A stretch of 64,000 bases of DNA. Origin: Lacisediminihabitans sp046156175. GTDB taxonomy: Bacteria > Actinomycetota > Actinomycetes > Actinomycetales > Microbacteriaceae. The position numbers and the translations under genes were made by a program. The notes under the pieces were generated by a model. That model did not search any database and was not told where the DNA came from. It saw only the letters and a list, made by a program, of their open reading frames with translations. Of this stretch, positions 15,529-23,571 are shown piece by piece. Location: contig NZ_JAYLVL010000003.1 in the NCBI RefSeq assembly GCF_046156175.1, forward strand, positions 682,001 to 746,000, written 5' to 3'. Every line of letters starts with the position of its first letter. The first letter of the stretch is position 1.

Positions 15529-17451
15529 GTGAGTGCACCACACGAGCAAACTGTGAACTCCGGCGGCTACCGGCAGGCCTTCGACCAGAGCGTCGACGAC
15601 CGTGAGGGCTTCTGGCTCGACGCGGCGAAGCTCGTGGACTGGACGGTCGCGCCGACCACCGCCCTCGACAGCAGCGCCGCGCCCCTCTACCGCTGGTTCG
15701 CGGGTGCGGAACTCAATACCTGCTTCAACGCGCTCGACCGTCATGTGCTCGCGGGGCGCGGGGACAGCATCGCCCTGATCTACGACTCCCCCGTGGTCGG
15801 CAAGAAGAAGAGCTACAGCTACGCGACCCTGCTCGACAAGGTCTCCAGGTTTGCGGGCGTGCTCGCCGATGCCGGGGTGGCCAAGGGCGACCGGGTGATC
15901 ATCTACATGCCGATGATGCCGCAGGCCCTCGTCGCCATGCTGGCCTGTGCGCGACTCGGGGCGGTGCACTCCGTGGTGTTCGGCGGCTTCGCTGCCAAAG
16001 AACTCGCCGCCCGCATCGACGACGCCGAGCCGATCGTGATCGTGACCGCCACCGGTGGAATCGAGCCGAATCGCGTGGTCGAGTACCTTCCCACCATCGC
16101 GGCCGCGCTGGAGTTGAGCACGCACACTGTCGGAACCGTGATCGTGAAGGACCGCCCAGAGGTGCCGGGGTGGGCCTCCGATCACGCCACCGAGGGCACG
16201 GCCTGGTGGGACTGGGACGAGCACTCGATGACGGCGACGCCGCGCGCTGCCGTTGCGGTGGCCGCGACCGATCCGCTCTACATCCTGTACACCTCCGGCA
16301 CGACGGGTGCACCGAAGGGTGTGGTGCGCGACAACGGCGGCCATGCGGTGGCCATGGCCTGGTCGATGAAGAACATCTACGACATCGGGCCGGGGGATGT
16401 GATGTGGACGGCGAGCGACGTCGGCTGGGTCGTCGGCCACTCCTACATCGTCTACGGTCCCCTCATCGCCGGGGCGACGACGGTGCTCTACGAGGGCAAG
16501 CCGGTGGGAACACCGGATGCCGGTGCGTTTTGGCGCGTGGTCTCGGACTACCGCGTGAAGACCCTGTTCACCGCGCCGACCGCGCTGCGAGCCATCCGCA
16601 AGGCCGATCCGCACGCCGCGCTCTCCCACCAGTACGACCTCAGCTGCCTCGACGCCCTCTTCCTCGCCGGCGAGCGCCTCGACCCCGACACCTGGACCTG
16701 GGCCACCGCGCTGCTCGAGAAGCCGGTGATCGACCACTGGTGGCAGACCGAGACAGGCTGGGCGATCTGCGCGAGTCCGCGGGGCCTCGAGGAGCTTCCG
16801 CTTCGTGCCGGATCGCCATCCTTCCCCGTGCCCGGGTACAACGTGAGCATCGTGGACGAGCACGGCCAGCCCGTGCCGCACCTCGACGAGGGGAACATCG
16901 TCATCTCCCTCCCACTGCCTCCCGGCACCCTCGCCACCCTGTGGAATGGCGACGAACGCTATGTGCACCAATATCTCTCGGTGTTCCCCGGCCACTACCT
17001 CACGGGCGACTCAGGCTACTTCGACCGCGAGGGCTACCTCTATGTCATGGGCCGCACCGACGACATCATCAATGTGGCGGGCCACCGGCTCTCGACTGGC
17101 TCGATGGAGCAGGTGCTCGCACAGCATCCGGCCGTCGCCGAGTGCGCGGTGATCGGGGTGCACGACGAGATCAAGGGCCAGAAACCGATGGGCTACGTTG
17201 TGCTAAAGAGCGGAACGGACATCACCGACGATGCCCTCGCCGCCGACCTGGTCGCGATGGTGCGGGAGCAGATCGGCGCCGTCGCGGCGTTCCGCGACGT
17301 GGTGGTGGTCTCCGGACTGCCGAAGACCCGGTCGGGCAAGATCCTGCGCAAGACCATGCGCCAGATCGTGAACGGCGAGGACTACGTGGTGCCCCCGACG
17401 ATCGAGGACACGCAATCGATCGCGGTGATCACCGCGACGGTCAGTCGCTGA
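15529..17451 (+). CDS. prpE: Propionyl-CoA synthetase (acyl-CoA ligase)
   Basis: 640 residues from a GTG at 15529, with GGAGAGG 6 nt upstream; in-frame codons before this cross the operator region. AMP-forming acetyl/propionyl-CoA synthetase. Seen: the ACAS N-terminal region (FDQSVDDREGFWLDAAKLVD), the phosphate loop YTSGTTGAPKG (around residue 260), GWVVGHSYIVYGPL, the WWQTETGW adenine motif, and the C-terminal lysine motif TRSGKILRKTMRQIVNGE. It would activate free propionate to feed the methylcitrate cycle. Transcribed away from prpRDBC from a shared regulatory region. Acetate use cannot be ruled out; context favours propionate. Confidence 0.92.
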   Translation: MSAPHEQTVNSGGYRQAFDQSVDDREGFWLDAAKLVDWTVAPTTALDSSAAPLYRWFAGAELNTCFNALDRHVLAGRGDSIALIYDSPVVGKKKSYSYATLLDKVSRFAGVLADAGVAKGDRVIIYMPMMPQALVAMLACARLGAVHSVVFGGFAAKELAARIDDAEPIVIVTATGGIEPNRVVEYLPTIAAALELSTHTVGTVIVKDRPEVPGWASDHATEGTAWWDWDEHSMTATPRAAVAVAATDPLYILYTSGTTGAPKGVVRDNGGHAVAMAWSMKNIYDIGPGDVMWTASDVGWVVGHSYIVYGPLIAGATTVLYEGKPVGTPDAGAFWRVVSDYRVKTLFTAPTALRAIRKADPHAALSHQYDLSCLDALFLAGERLDPDTWTWATALLEKPVIDHWWQTETGWAICASPRGLEELPLRAGSPSFPVPGYNVSIVDEHGQPVPHLDEGNIVISLPLPPGTLATLWNGDERYVHQYLSVFPGHYLTGDSGYFDREGYLYVMGRTDDIINVAGHRLSTGSMEQVLAQHPAVAECAVIGVHDEIKGQKPMGYVVLKSGTDITDDALAADLVAMVREQIGAVAAFRDVVVVSGLPKTRSGKILRKTMRQIVNGEDYVVPPTIEDTQSIAVITATVSR

Positions 17452-17917
17452 GACCGGCGCGCTGCCGCAACAGCGGCGCCGTGCGATAGGGCACCATCTC
17501 CCGCATCGACAGCGAGACCTCGGTGCGCTCGATTCCGGGTGAGGCCAGGATGACCCCGGCGATGCGGTACAGATCGTCGGTGTCCTGCGCCACCACGCGG
17601 ATCATGATGTCGGCGTCCCCGGCGATGCCGTGCACCTCCACCACCTCGGGGATGCCGGTGAGCGCGGCCTCGATCTCCTGCAGGCGGTGCTGGTCGACCC
17701 TGGCCGCGACGAAGGCGGTGAGCGGATAGCCCAGGGCCCGGTGCTGCACGCGCTGATCCATGCTGCCGAGCAGTTGCCCGGCCTCGAGCCGCGCGAGCCG
17801 CGACTGCACAGTGTTGCGGGAGAGCCCGAGGCGCTGGGCGAGCTCGACGCCCGAGAGCCGGGCGTCGTCGCTGAGGGCGAGAAGGATGCGGGCATCGGTG
17901 CCGTCGAGGTCTTGCAT
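17441..17917 (-). CDS. Lrp/AsnC-family transcriptional regulator
   Basis: 158 residues from the ATG at 17917; longer in-frame extensions run into the divergent promoter region. An N-terminal helix-turn-helix (LDGTDARILLALSDDARLSGVELAQRLGLS) is followed by the ligand-binding RAM domain (VARVDQHRLQEIEAAL, VHGIAGDADIMIRVVA). No Shine-Dalgarno is seen, so it may be leaderless. Its 3' end overlaps that of prpE by 11 nt, tail to tail. It is divergent from the 2-oxoacid dehydrogenase operon; Lrp-type proteins beside bkd genes commonly sense branched-chain amino acids and activate that operon, which is the likely job here. Confidence 0.88.
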   Translation of the reverse strand: MQDLDGTDARILLALSDDARLSGVELAQRLGLSRNTVQSRLARLEAGQLLGSMDQRVQHRALGYPLTAFVAARVDQHRLQEIEAALTGIPEVVEVHGIAGDADIMIRVVAQDTDDLYRIAGVILASPGIERTEVSLSMREMVPYRTAPLLRQRAGLSD

Positions 17918-18084
17918 GTATCGCAGTCTGGCACGGTTGGACGCACTCCCGGTGTGCATTCTGCTCAATACTCGAGAGATGGGTTGTGCAGTATCGCCGC
18001 AGGGCGCACTATTCAGGGACAACTGGCCACAAGCCAGACAGGCACAGACGCCAGCATTCATACACGTCAACGAGGACGGTAGCC
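17918..18084. promoter_or_regulatory. Divergent control region of the AsnC regulator and the 2-oxoacid dehydrogenase operon
   Basis: 167 bases between two divergent starts. It contains two GTGCA half-site-like elements about 34 bases apart around an AT-richer stretch and a GAGGA Shine-Dalgarno before the E1-alpha ATG. No clean palindrome or -35/-10 pair could be assigned. Binding by the adjacent AsnC protein is inference. Confidence 0.4.
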
Positions 18085-19200
18085 ATGAGCATCGCATCGA
18101 TCGAGACCACCGAGCACACCGAAGCGGTGGCGCTGTTGCCCACCGCCGGCGGCGACCTGATCTCCCATCCCGTCTTCTCGAGCTATGTCAGCGACATCGG
18201 GGACGCCGAGCTGGTGCAGCTGTACACCGATCTCGTGGTCGTGCGGCGCATCGACGCCGAGGCCACGGCGCTGCAGCGCCAGGGCGAGCTCGGCCTCTGG
18301 GCGCCGATGCTCGGCCAGGAGGCCGCGCAGGTGGGATCCGCCCACGCCCTGCGCTCGAAGGACTTCGTCTTCGCCAGCTACCGTGAGCACGCCGTCGCCT
18401 ACGTGCGCGGAGTGGATCCCACCATGATCCTGCGCTTCTGGCGCGGATCGACCCACTCGGGCTGGAACCCCTACGAGGTCAACATGACGACCCCGGCGAT
18501 CGTCGTCGGTTCGCAGATGCTGCAGGCGGTCGGCTACGGGATGGGCATCCGCCGCGACCGCTCCGACGACATCGCGATCACCTACTTCGGAGATGGTGCG
18601 ACCAGCCAGGGCGACTTCTCCGAGGCCCTCGGATTCGCCGCCAGCTTCAACGCCCCGGTCGTCTTCTTCTGCCAGAACAACCAGTTCGCGATCTCGGCTC
18701 CCGTGGGCGTGCAGACCACCGTGCCGATCGTGCGGCGTGCCGCCGGTTTCGGAATTGTGGGCGTGCAGGTGGACGGCAACGACGTGCTCGCCGTGCTCGC
18801 CGTCACCCGCTACGCCGCCGAGCGCGCGCGCAACGGCGACGGACCCACCTTCATCGAAGCCGTGACCTACCGCATGGGGCCGCACACGACATCCGACGAC
18901 CCGACCCGCTACCGCGATGCCGAAGAGCTCGCCCGCTGGAAGGAGCGCGACCCGATCGACCGGCTGCGGCGCACCCTGGAGCACCGTGGGCTCGCGACCC
19001 CGGAGATGCTCGCCGCTGCCGAAGCGAAGGCCGCCGAGTTCGCGGCCTCGGTGCGCGCCGGATGCCTCGGAACCGTCGAACCGGCGCCGGAGTCCATCTT
19101 CGAGAACGTCTACTGCGAGCCGCACTCGCTGCTCGAGGAGGAGCGGGTCGAATTCCTGGCGTACCACGGCATCCCCGACACGAAGGCGGCCGACAAGTGA
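18085..19200 (+). CDS. bkdA: Branched-chain 2-oxoacid dehydrogenase E1 alpha subunit
   Basis: 371 residues. Thiamine-diphosphate enzyme that decarboxylates 2-oxo acids and passes the acyl group to E2. The ThDP motif is clear: YFGDGATSQGDFSEALGFAA (around residue 170) ending in FFCQNNQFAIS. The phosphorylation-loop region YRMGPHTTSDDPTRYRDAEE near 265 has the form seen in branched-chain and actinobacterial PdhA-type E1. ATG with GAGGA upstream. First of five same-strand genes; its TGA overlaps the next GTG by 4 nt. The context (SDR, acyl-CoA dehydrogenase, AsnC) favours branched-chain over pyruvate substrates. Confidence 0.9.
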   Translation: MSIASIETTEHTEAVALLPTAGGDLISHPVFSSYVSDIGDAELVQLYTDLVVVRRIDAEATALQRQGELGLWAPMLGQEAAQVGSAHALRSKDFVFASYREHAVAYVRGVDPTMILRFWRGSTHSGWNPYEVNMTTPAIVVGSQMLQAVGYGMGIRRDRSDDIAITYFGDGATSQGDFSEALGFAASFNAPVVFFCQNNQFAISAPVGVQTTVPIVRRAAGFGIVGVQVDGNDVLAVLAVTRYAAERARNGDGPTFIEAVTYRMGPHTTSDDPTRYRDAEELARWKERDPIDRLRRTLEHRGLATPEMLAAAEAKAAEFAASVRAGCLGTVEPAPESIFENVYCEPHSLLEEERVEFLAYHGIPDTKAADK

Positions 19201-20177
19201 CGATCCTCTCCCTCGCCAAGGCCATCAACGCCGGGCTGCGCCGCTCGCTCGACTCCGACGACCGCGTCATGCTGATGGGCGAAGACGTCGGCGCCCTCGG
19301 CGGCGTCTTCCGCGTGACCGACCAGCTTCAGGCAGAATTCGGCCGGGAGCGGGTGTTCGACACCCCGCTCGCGGAATCCGGCATCATCGGCACCGCCATC
19401 GGACTCGCGATGCGGGGCTACCGACCCGTCTGCGAGATCCAGTTCGACGGCTTCATCTACCCGGCTTTCGACCAGATCGTGTCGCAGCTGGCGAAGATCC
19501 ATAAGCGCACCGACGGGGCCGTCACCGTGCCCCTGACCATCCGAGTGCCCTACGGCGGGGGGATCGGAGCGGTGGAGCACCACTCCGAGTCGCCAGAGGC
19601 CTACTTCGCGCACACCGCCGGCCTCCGTGTCGTCTCGTGCTCGTCCGCGGATGACGCCTACGGCATGATCCAGCAGGCCATCGCCTCCGACGACCCGGTG
19701 CTGTTCTTCGAACCGAAGCGCCGCTACTGGGACAAGCAGGATGTCGACCTCGACGGCACCCCGACACTCGGGCTCTTCGACGCCCGGGTGCTCACCGAGG
19801 GGACCGATCTCACAGTCGTCGCCTACGGCCCGATGGTGGCCACCGCCCTCGCCGCCGCCCGCGAGGCGGCCACCGAGGGCACCTCGGTCGAGGTCATCGA
19901 CCTGCGATCGCTCTCCCCCATCGACTTCGTCACCATCGAGCGCTCGGTCGCGAAGACCGGTCGGCTCGTCGTGGTTCACGAGGCTCCCGCGTTCCTGGGG
20001 CTCGGGGCCGAGATCGCCGCCCGCATCTCCGAGCGCTGCTTCTGGATGCTCGAATCCCCCGTGATCCGGGTGGGTGGGTACTCGACGCCCTATCCGCCGT
20101 CCAAGGTGGAGCAGTATTATCTGCCCGATATCGACCGGGTACTCGACGCGATCGACCGAAGCCTGGCGGTGCAGTGA
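19197..20177 (+). CDS. bkdB: Branched-chain 2-oxoacid dehydrogenase E1 beta subunit
   Basis: 326 residues from a GTG that overlaps the E1-alpha stop by 4 nt (GTGA). Transketolase-like beta subunit completing the E1 heterotetramer. Conserved pieces: MLMGEDVGALGGVFRVTDQL (around residue 22), FDTPLAESGIIGTAIGLAMRG, the PYGGGIGAVEHHSESPEAYF segment with the active-site histidines, and SCSSADDAYGMIQQAI. The C-terminal transketolase domain starts about residue 200 (LTVVAYGPMV). The stop shares a base with the E2 start, so the three E1/E2 genes are tightly coupled. Confident. Confidence 0.93.
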   Translation: MTILSLAKAINAGLRRSLDSDDRVMLMGEDVGALGGVFRVTDQLQAEFGRERVFDTPLAESGIIGTAIGLAMRGYRPVCEIQFDGFIYPAFDQIVSQLAKIHKRTDGAVTVPLTIRVPYGGGIGAVEHHSESPEAYFAHTAGLRVVSCSSADDAYGMIQQAIASDDPVLFFEPKRRYWDKQDVDLDGTPTLGLFDARVLTEGTDLTVVAYGPMVATALAAAREAATEGTSVEVIDLRSLSPIDFVTIERSVAKTGRLVVVHEAPAFLGLGAEIAARISERCFWMLESPVIRVGGYSTPYPPSKVEQYYLPDIDRVLDAIDRSLAVQ

Positions 20178-21490
20178 TGGCTACCGACTTCCTGCTCCCC
20201 GACCTCGGCGAAGGCCTCACCGATGCGGAGATCGTGCGCTGGCTCGTGAAGGCCGGTGACGAGGTGACGCTCAACCAGGTCATCTGCGAGGTGGAGACCG
20301 CCAAGGCTCTGGTCGAGCTGCCCTCGCCGATCGTCGGGGTCGTCTCCTCCCTGCGCGTCTCCGAGGGCGAGACGGTGATGGTGGGGGCGCCGATCATCAG
20401 CTTCGGCACCGATGACCTCGCGCCAGAGGCGACCGAAGAAGACGGCCGGTCGAATATGCTCGTCGGCTACGGTCCGGGCGAGATCGACCACAGGTCGGGC
20501 CATCGCCGTCGAAGGAGTGCTCTGGCTGCTTCTGCTCCCGCGGCCGCACCGGCGAGTGCCGCCTCACCCGCCGCCGCGCCCGTGCCCTCCGCCGCTCCCG
20601 CCCCTCCCACGCCGTCACGCGTGCTCGCCAAGCCGCCGGTGAGGGATCTGGCCCGGCGGCTCGGGCTCGACCTCTCGACCGTCATCGGTACGGGATCGAA
20701 TGGCGCGGTCATCCGCTCGGATGTCGAGGCCGCGAGTGCTGCTCCGGCGACCGGCGTCGCCGGCACCGTCTCCGCGGCCGTTCCCCGGCCGGAGGAGACC
20801 CGCGTGCCGATCAGCGGCGTGCGCAAGCGCACCGCCGCGGCCATGGTCGCGAGCGCGTTCACCGCGCCCCATGTCACCGAGTTCGTCACTGTGGATGTCA
20901 CTCCCACCGTCGAACTGGTGGAGCATCTGCGAGCGCACCCGGCATTCGATGGCGCGCGGGTCACCCCGCTGCTGCTCGTCGCGAAGGCGTTGGCGATGGT
21001 GATTCTGCGGCATCCGGAACTGAACTCCCGTTGGGACGAGGCGAGCCAGGAGATCGTGACCTACCGGGCGGTCAATCTCGGCATCGCGGTAGCCACGCCC
21101 CGCGGCCTCATGGTGCCGAACATCCAAGATGTCAACTCACTGACACTCCGCGAGCTCGCCGATGCCCTCTCGGGCCTGGCGACTCGCGCGCGCGACGGCA
21201 AGACCGCCGTCTCCGAACTCTCCGGCGGCACCATCAGCATCACGAACATCGGCAGTTTCGGCATCGACAGCGGCACCCCGATCATCAACCCCGGAGAGGC
21301 GGCGATTCTCTGCACCGGGGCGATCCGGCGCCAGCCCTGGGAGTTCCGCGGGGAGATCGCTCTGCGCTCGGTGATGACCCTGAGCGTCTCCTTCGATCAT
21401 CGTCTCGTGGACGGGGCCGAGGGCTCGGCCTTCCTCGCAGAGATCGGCCGTATCCTGGCCGATCCGCTCGAACTCATCGCCCTCGGATAG
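20177..21490 (+). CDS. bkdC: Dihydrolipoamide acyltransferase E2 of the branched-chain complex
   Basis: 437 residues from the ATG at 20177. One lipoyl domain (residues 2-80) with the lipoylated lysine K43 in EVETAKALVELP; a flexible Ala/Pro linker (about 112-150); a small E1/E3-binding domain (AKPPVRDLARRLGLDLSTVI); and the catalytic acyltransferase domain ending in SVSFDHRLVDGAEG with the active-site His and Asp. It transfers the branched acyl group from lipoamide to CoA. The E3 dihydrolipoamide dehydrogenase is not in the window and must come from elsewhere. An arginine run (HRRRRSAL) marks the start of the linker. Confident. Confidence 0.94.
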   Translation: MATDFLLPDLGEGLTDAEIVRWLVKAGDEVTLNQVICEVETAKALVELPSPIVGVVSSLRVSEGETVMVGAPIISFGTDDLAPEATEEDGRSNMLVGYGPGEIDHRSGHRRRRSALAASAPAAAPASAASPAAAPVPSAAPAPPTPSRVLAKPPVRDLARRLGLDLSTVIGTGSNGAVIRSDVEAASAAPATGVAGTVSAAVPRPEETRVPISGVRKRTAAAMVASAFTAPHVTEFVTVDVTPTVELVEHLRAHPAFDGARVTPLLLVAKALAMVILRHPELNSRWDEASQEIVTYRAVNLGIAVATPRGLMVPNIQDVNSLTLRELADALSGLATRARDGKTAVSELSGGTISITNIGSFGIDSGTPIINPGEAAILCTGAIRRQPWEFRGEIALRSVMTLSVSFDHRLVDGAEGSAFLAEIGRILADPLELIALG

Positions 21491-21497
21491 GAGCAGC

Positions 21498-22241
21498 ATG
21501 AACATCACCGACACCGTGGCCATCGTCACGGGAGGGGCCTCTGGCCTCGGGCTGGCCACCGCCCGCGAGCTCGCCTCGGCCGGCGCTCGCGTGGTCATCC
21601 TCGATCTGACCGCGCCCGCCGAGGCGCTGGAGGGCACGACCTTCGTCGCCGCCGATGTGACGAGCGAAGCGGAGGTCGCGGCCGCGGTGACGACGGCAAC
21701 GGGGCTCGGCACCCTGCGCATCCTCGTCAACTGCGCCGGTATCGCGCCCGCGAACCGTGTCGTCGGCCGGGAAGGCCCCCTCTCCCTCGACGTGTTCGAG
21801 CGCGCCATCCGGATCAATCTGATCGGGACCTTCAACGTGCTTCGCCTGGCCGCCGCGGCCATGCAGCAGAACGAACCGATCGACGGCGAGCGCGGGGTCA
21901 TCATCAACACGGCCTCGGTGGCTGCCTTCGACGGGCAGATCGGCCAGGCGGCCTACTCGGCCTCCAAGGGTGCGGTCGCGGCCATGACGCTGCCGATCGC
22001 GCGCGAGTTCGCCGCGCACCTCATCCGCGTCATGACCATCGCGCCCGGGGTCTTCGAGACTCCGATGATGGCGGCAATGAGCGACGAGACGAAGCTTTCG
22101 CTCGGCAGCCAGGTGCCACATCCCGCACGACTCGGACGGCCGGACGAATATGCCGCGCTCGTGAGGCACATCGTGGAGAACCCCTACCTCAACGGAGAGA
22201 CGATTCGCCTCGACGGCGCGATCAGGATGACGCCCCGATGA
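21498..22241 (+). CDS. Short-chain dehydrogenase, likely 3-hydroxy-2-methylbutyryl-CoA dehydrogenase
   Basis: 247 residues. Classical SDR: nucleotide motif TGGASGLG (residues 11-18), NCAG at about 80, catalytic Ser in INTASVAAFDGQIGQAA, and YSASK with Tyr and Lys. The phrases TGGASGLGLATARELASAGA, EHPYLNGE-type end (ENPYLNGETIRLDGAIRM) and PGVFETPMM are those of the HSD10-like group, which oxidises 3-hydroxy-2-methylbutyryl-CoA in isoleucine breakdown. GGAG lies 5 nt before the ATG, 7 nt after bkdC; its end overlaps the next gene by 4 nt. The operon supports an isoleucine role, though related acyl-CoA substrates are possible. Confidence 0.86.
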   Translation: MNITDTVAIVTGGASGLGLATARELASAGARVVILDLTAPAEALEGTTFVAADVTSEAEVAAAVTTATGLGTLRILVNCAGIAPANRVVGREGPLSLDVFERAIRINLIGTFNVLRLAAAAMQQNEPIDGERGVIINTASVAAFDGQIGQAAYSASKGAVAAMTLPIAREFAAHLIRVMTIAPGVFETPMMAAMSDETKLSLGSQVPHPARLGRPDEYAALVRHIVENPYLNGETIRLDGAIRMTPR

Positions 22242-23434
22242 GCCTGCAGTCCAACACCGCCATCGCGGACGCACGCCGCCCCCGACCTTCCGATGACTTC
22301 CTCGACTACCGCGGCCTGCTCACGCCGGTGGAGCAAAACCGCCTCGCCGACGCCACCGCGACCTTCGATCGCGAGGTGCGTCCGGTCATCGGTTCCCACT
22401 GGGATGCCGCGACTTTCCCCTTCGAGCTGCTGCCGACCCTTGCCGGTCTCGACCTCATCGGCATCCCCGACGCGGGAGGCAGCCATCTGCTGAGGGGCTT
22501 CCTCCATCTCGAACTGTCGCGGGTCGACATGTCGATCTCCACGTTCCTCGGAGTGCACTCCGAACTCGTCACCGCAGCGATCGACCGGCTCGGCTCCGAC
22601 GAACAGCGCGAAAGACTGCTCCCCGGCCTCCACGACCTGTCCCGCATCGGCGCCTTCGCCCTGACCGAGCCCGATCATGGGTCGGACATCTCCCGCTCGA
22701 TGAAGACGACAGCCACCCGGCACGGCGACACCTGGAGCATCACCGGCGCCAAACGCTGGATCGGCAACGGCACGATGGCCGACCACATCATCCTCTGGGC
22801 ACGCGACACCGCCGACGGCGAGATCAAGGCCTTCATCGTCGATCGCGGCACCCCTGGCCTGCGCACAGAGAAGATCGAGAACAAGATCTCCCTGCGTATC
22901 GTGCAGAACGCCGACATCCTGCTCCATGACGTGCGCGTCGACGAGTCGTCCCGGCTGCCCGGTGCGAACTCGTTCCGCGACGCGAGCGCACTGCTCACGG
23001 ACTCCCGGGTCTGGGTGGCCTGGCAGACCGTCGGACTGCAGTTCGCCGCCTATGACCACGCGCTCGCCTACGCACTCGAGCGCCAGCAGTTCGGAAAGCC
23101 GATTGCGTCGTTCCAGCTGGTGCAGGAGAAACTCGTGCGGATCCTCGAGAACACGACCGCGTCGCTCGGCACGATGGTGCGCATCGCGCAGCTCCAGCAG
23201 CAGGGCACCCTGCGCTCCGAGCACGCGGCGATGGCCAAGGCCTCCGGCAGCGCCCGCATGCGCGAGTCGGTGGCGATGGCGCGCGGCATTCTCGGGGGAA
23301 ACGGCATCTCGACCGACTTCGGCATGGCGCGCATCTTCGCGGATGCCGAAGCGGTCTACAGCTACGAGGGGAGCTACGAGATCAACACCCTGTTGGTCGG
23401 GCGGGCGATCACGGGGATCTCCGCCTTCGAATAG
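22238..23434 (+). CDS. Acyl-CoA dehydrogenase
   Basis: 398 residues, ATGA overlap with the SDR. FAD enzyme that introduces a 2,3 double bond in acyl-CoA. Seen: the FAD-binding signature AFALTEPDHGSDISRSM (around residue 145), WSITGAKRWIGNGTMADHII, and the C-terminal RQQFGKPIASFQLVQ and GGNGISTDF motifs. The end YSYEGSYEINTLLVGRAITG places the likely catalytic glutamate where glutaryl-CoA and some branched-chain enzymes have it. It completes the operon; oxidation of isobutyryl- or 2-methylbutyryl-CoA is the natural reading of context. Exact substrate unknown. Confidence 0.9.
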   Translation: MSLQSNTAIADARRPRPSDDFLDYRGLLTPVEQNRLADATATFDREVRPVIGSHWDAATFPFELLPTLAGLDLIGIPDAGGSHLLRGFLHLELSRVDMSISTFLGVHSELVTAAIDRLGSDEQRERLLPGLHDLSRIGAFALTEPDHGSDISRSMKTTATRHGDTWSITGAKRWIGNGTMADHIILWARDTADGEIKAFIVDRGTPGLRTEKIENKISLRIVQNADILLHDVRVDESSRLPGANSFRDASALLTDSRVWVAWQTVGLQFAAYDHALAYALERQQFGKPIASFQLVQEKLVRILENTTASLGTMVRIAQLQQQGTLRSEHAAMAKASGSARMRESVAMARGILGGNGISTDFGMARIFADAEAVYSYEGSYEINTLLVGRAITGISAFE

Positions 23435-23469
23435 CTCCGCCCTCGACTAGCTCCACCATCGACTGGAGC

Positions 23470-23517
23470 GAGCCGTCGAGCGGCTCGAGCTTTCGGGCGG
23501 CTCGAGCGCCTTCGCTC
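23470..23517 (+). terminator. Hairpin cluster after the branched-chain operon
   Basis: GAGCCG/CGGCTC (23470-23486, loop TCGAG) is followed by GAGCG/CGCTC (23504-23517, loop CCTT). A further CTCCA/TGGAG pair lies just before. None has a T-run. Together they fill the space between the acyl-CoA dehydrogenase stop and the hrpA start and may end the operon. Confidence 0.4.
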
Positions 23518-23571
23518 TTCTCGCCTGCCCGGAGGAGACGGTGAAGGTGCAGTCGGTAGAATTGGACACCC

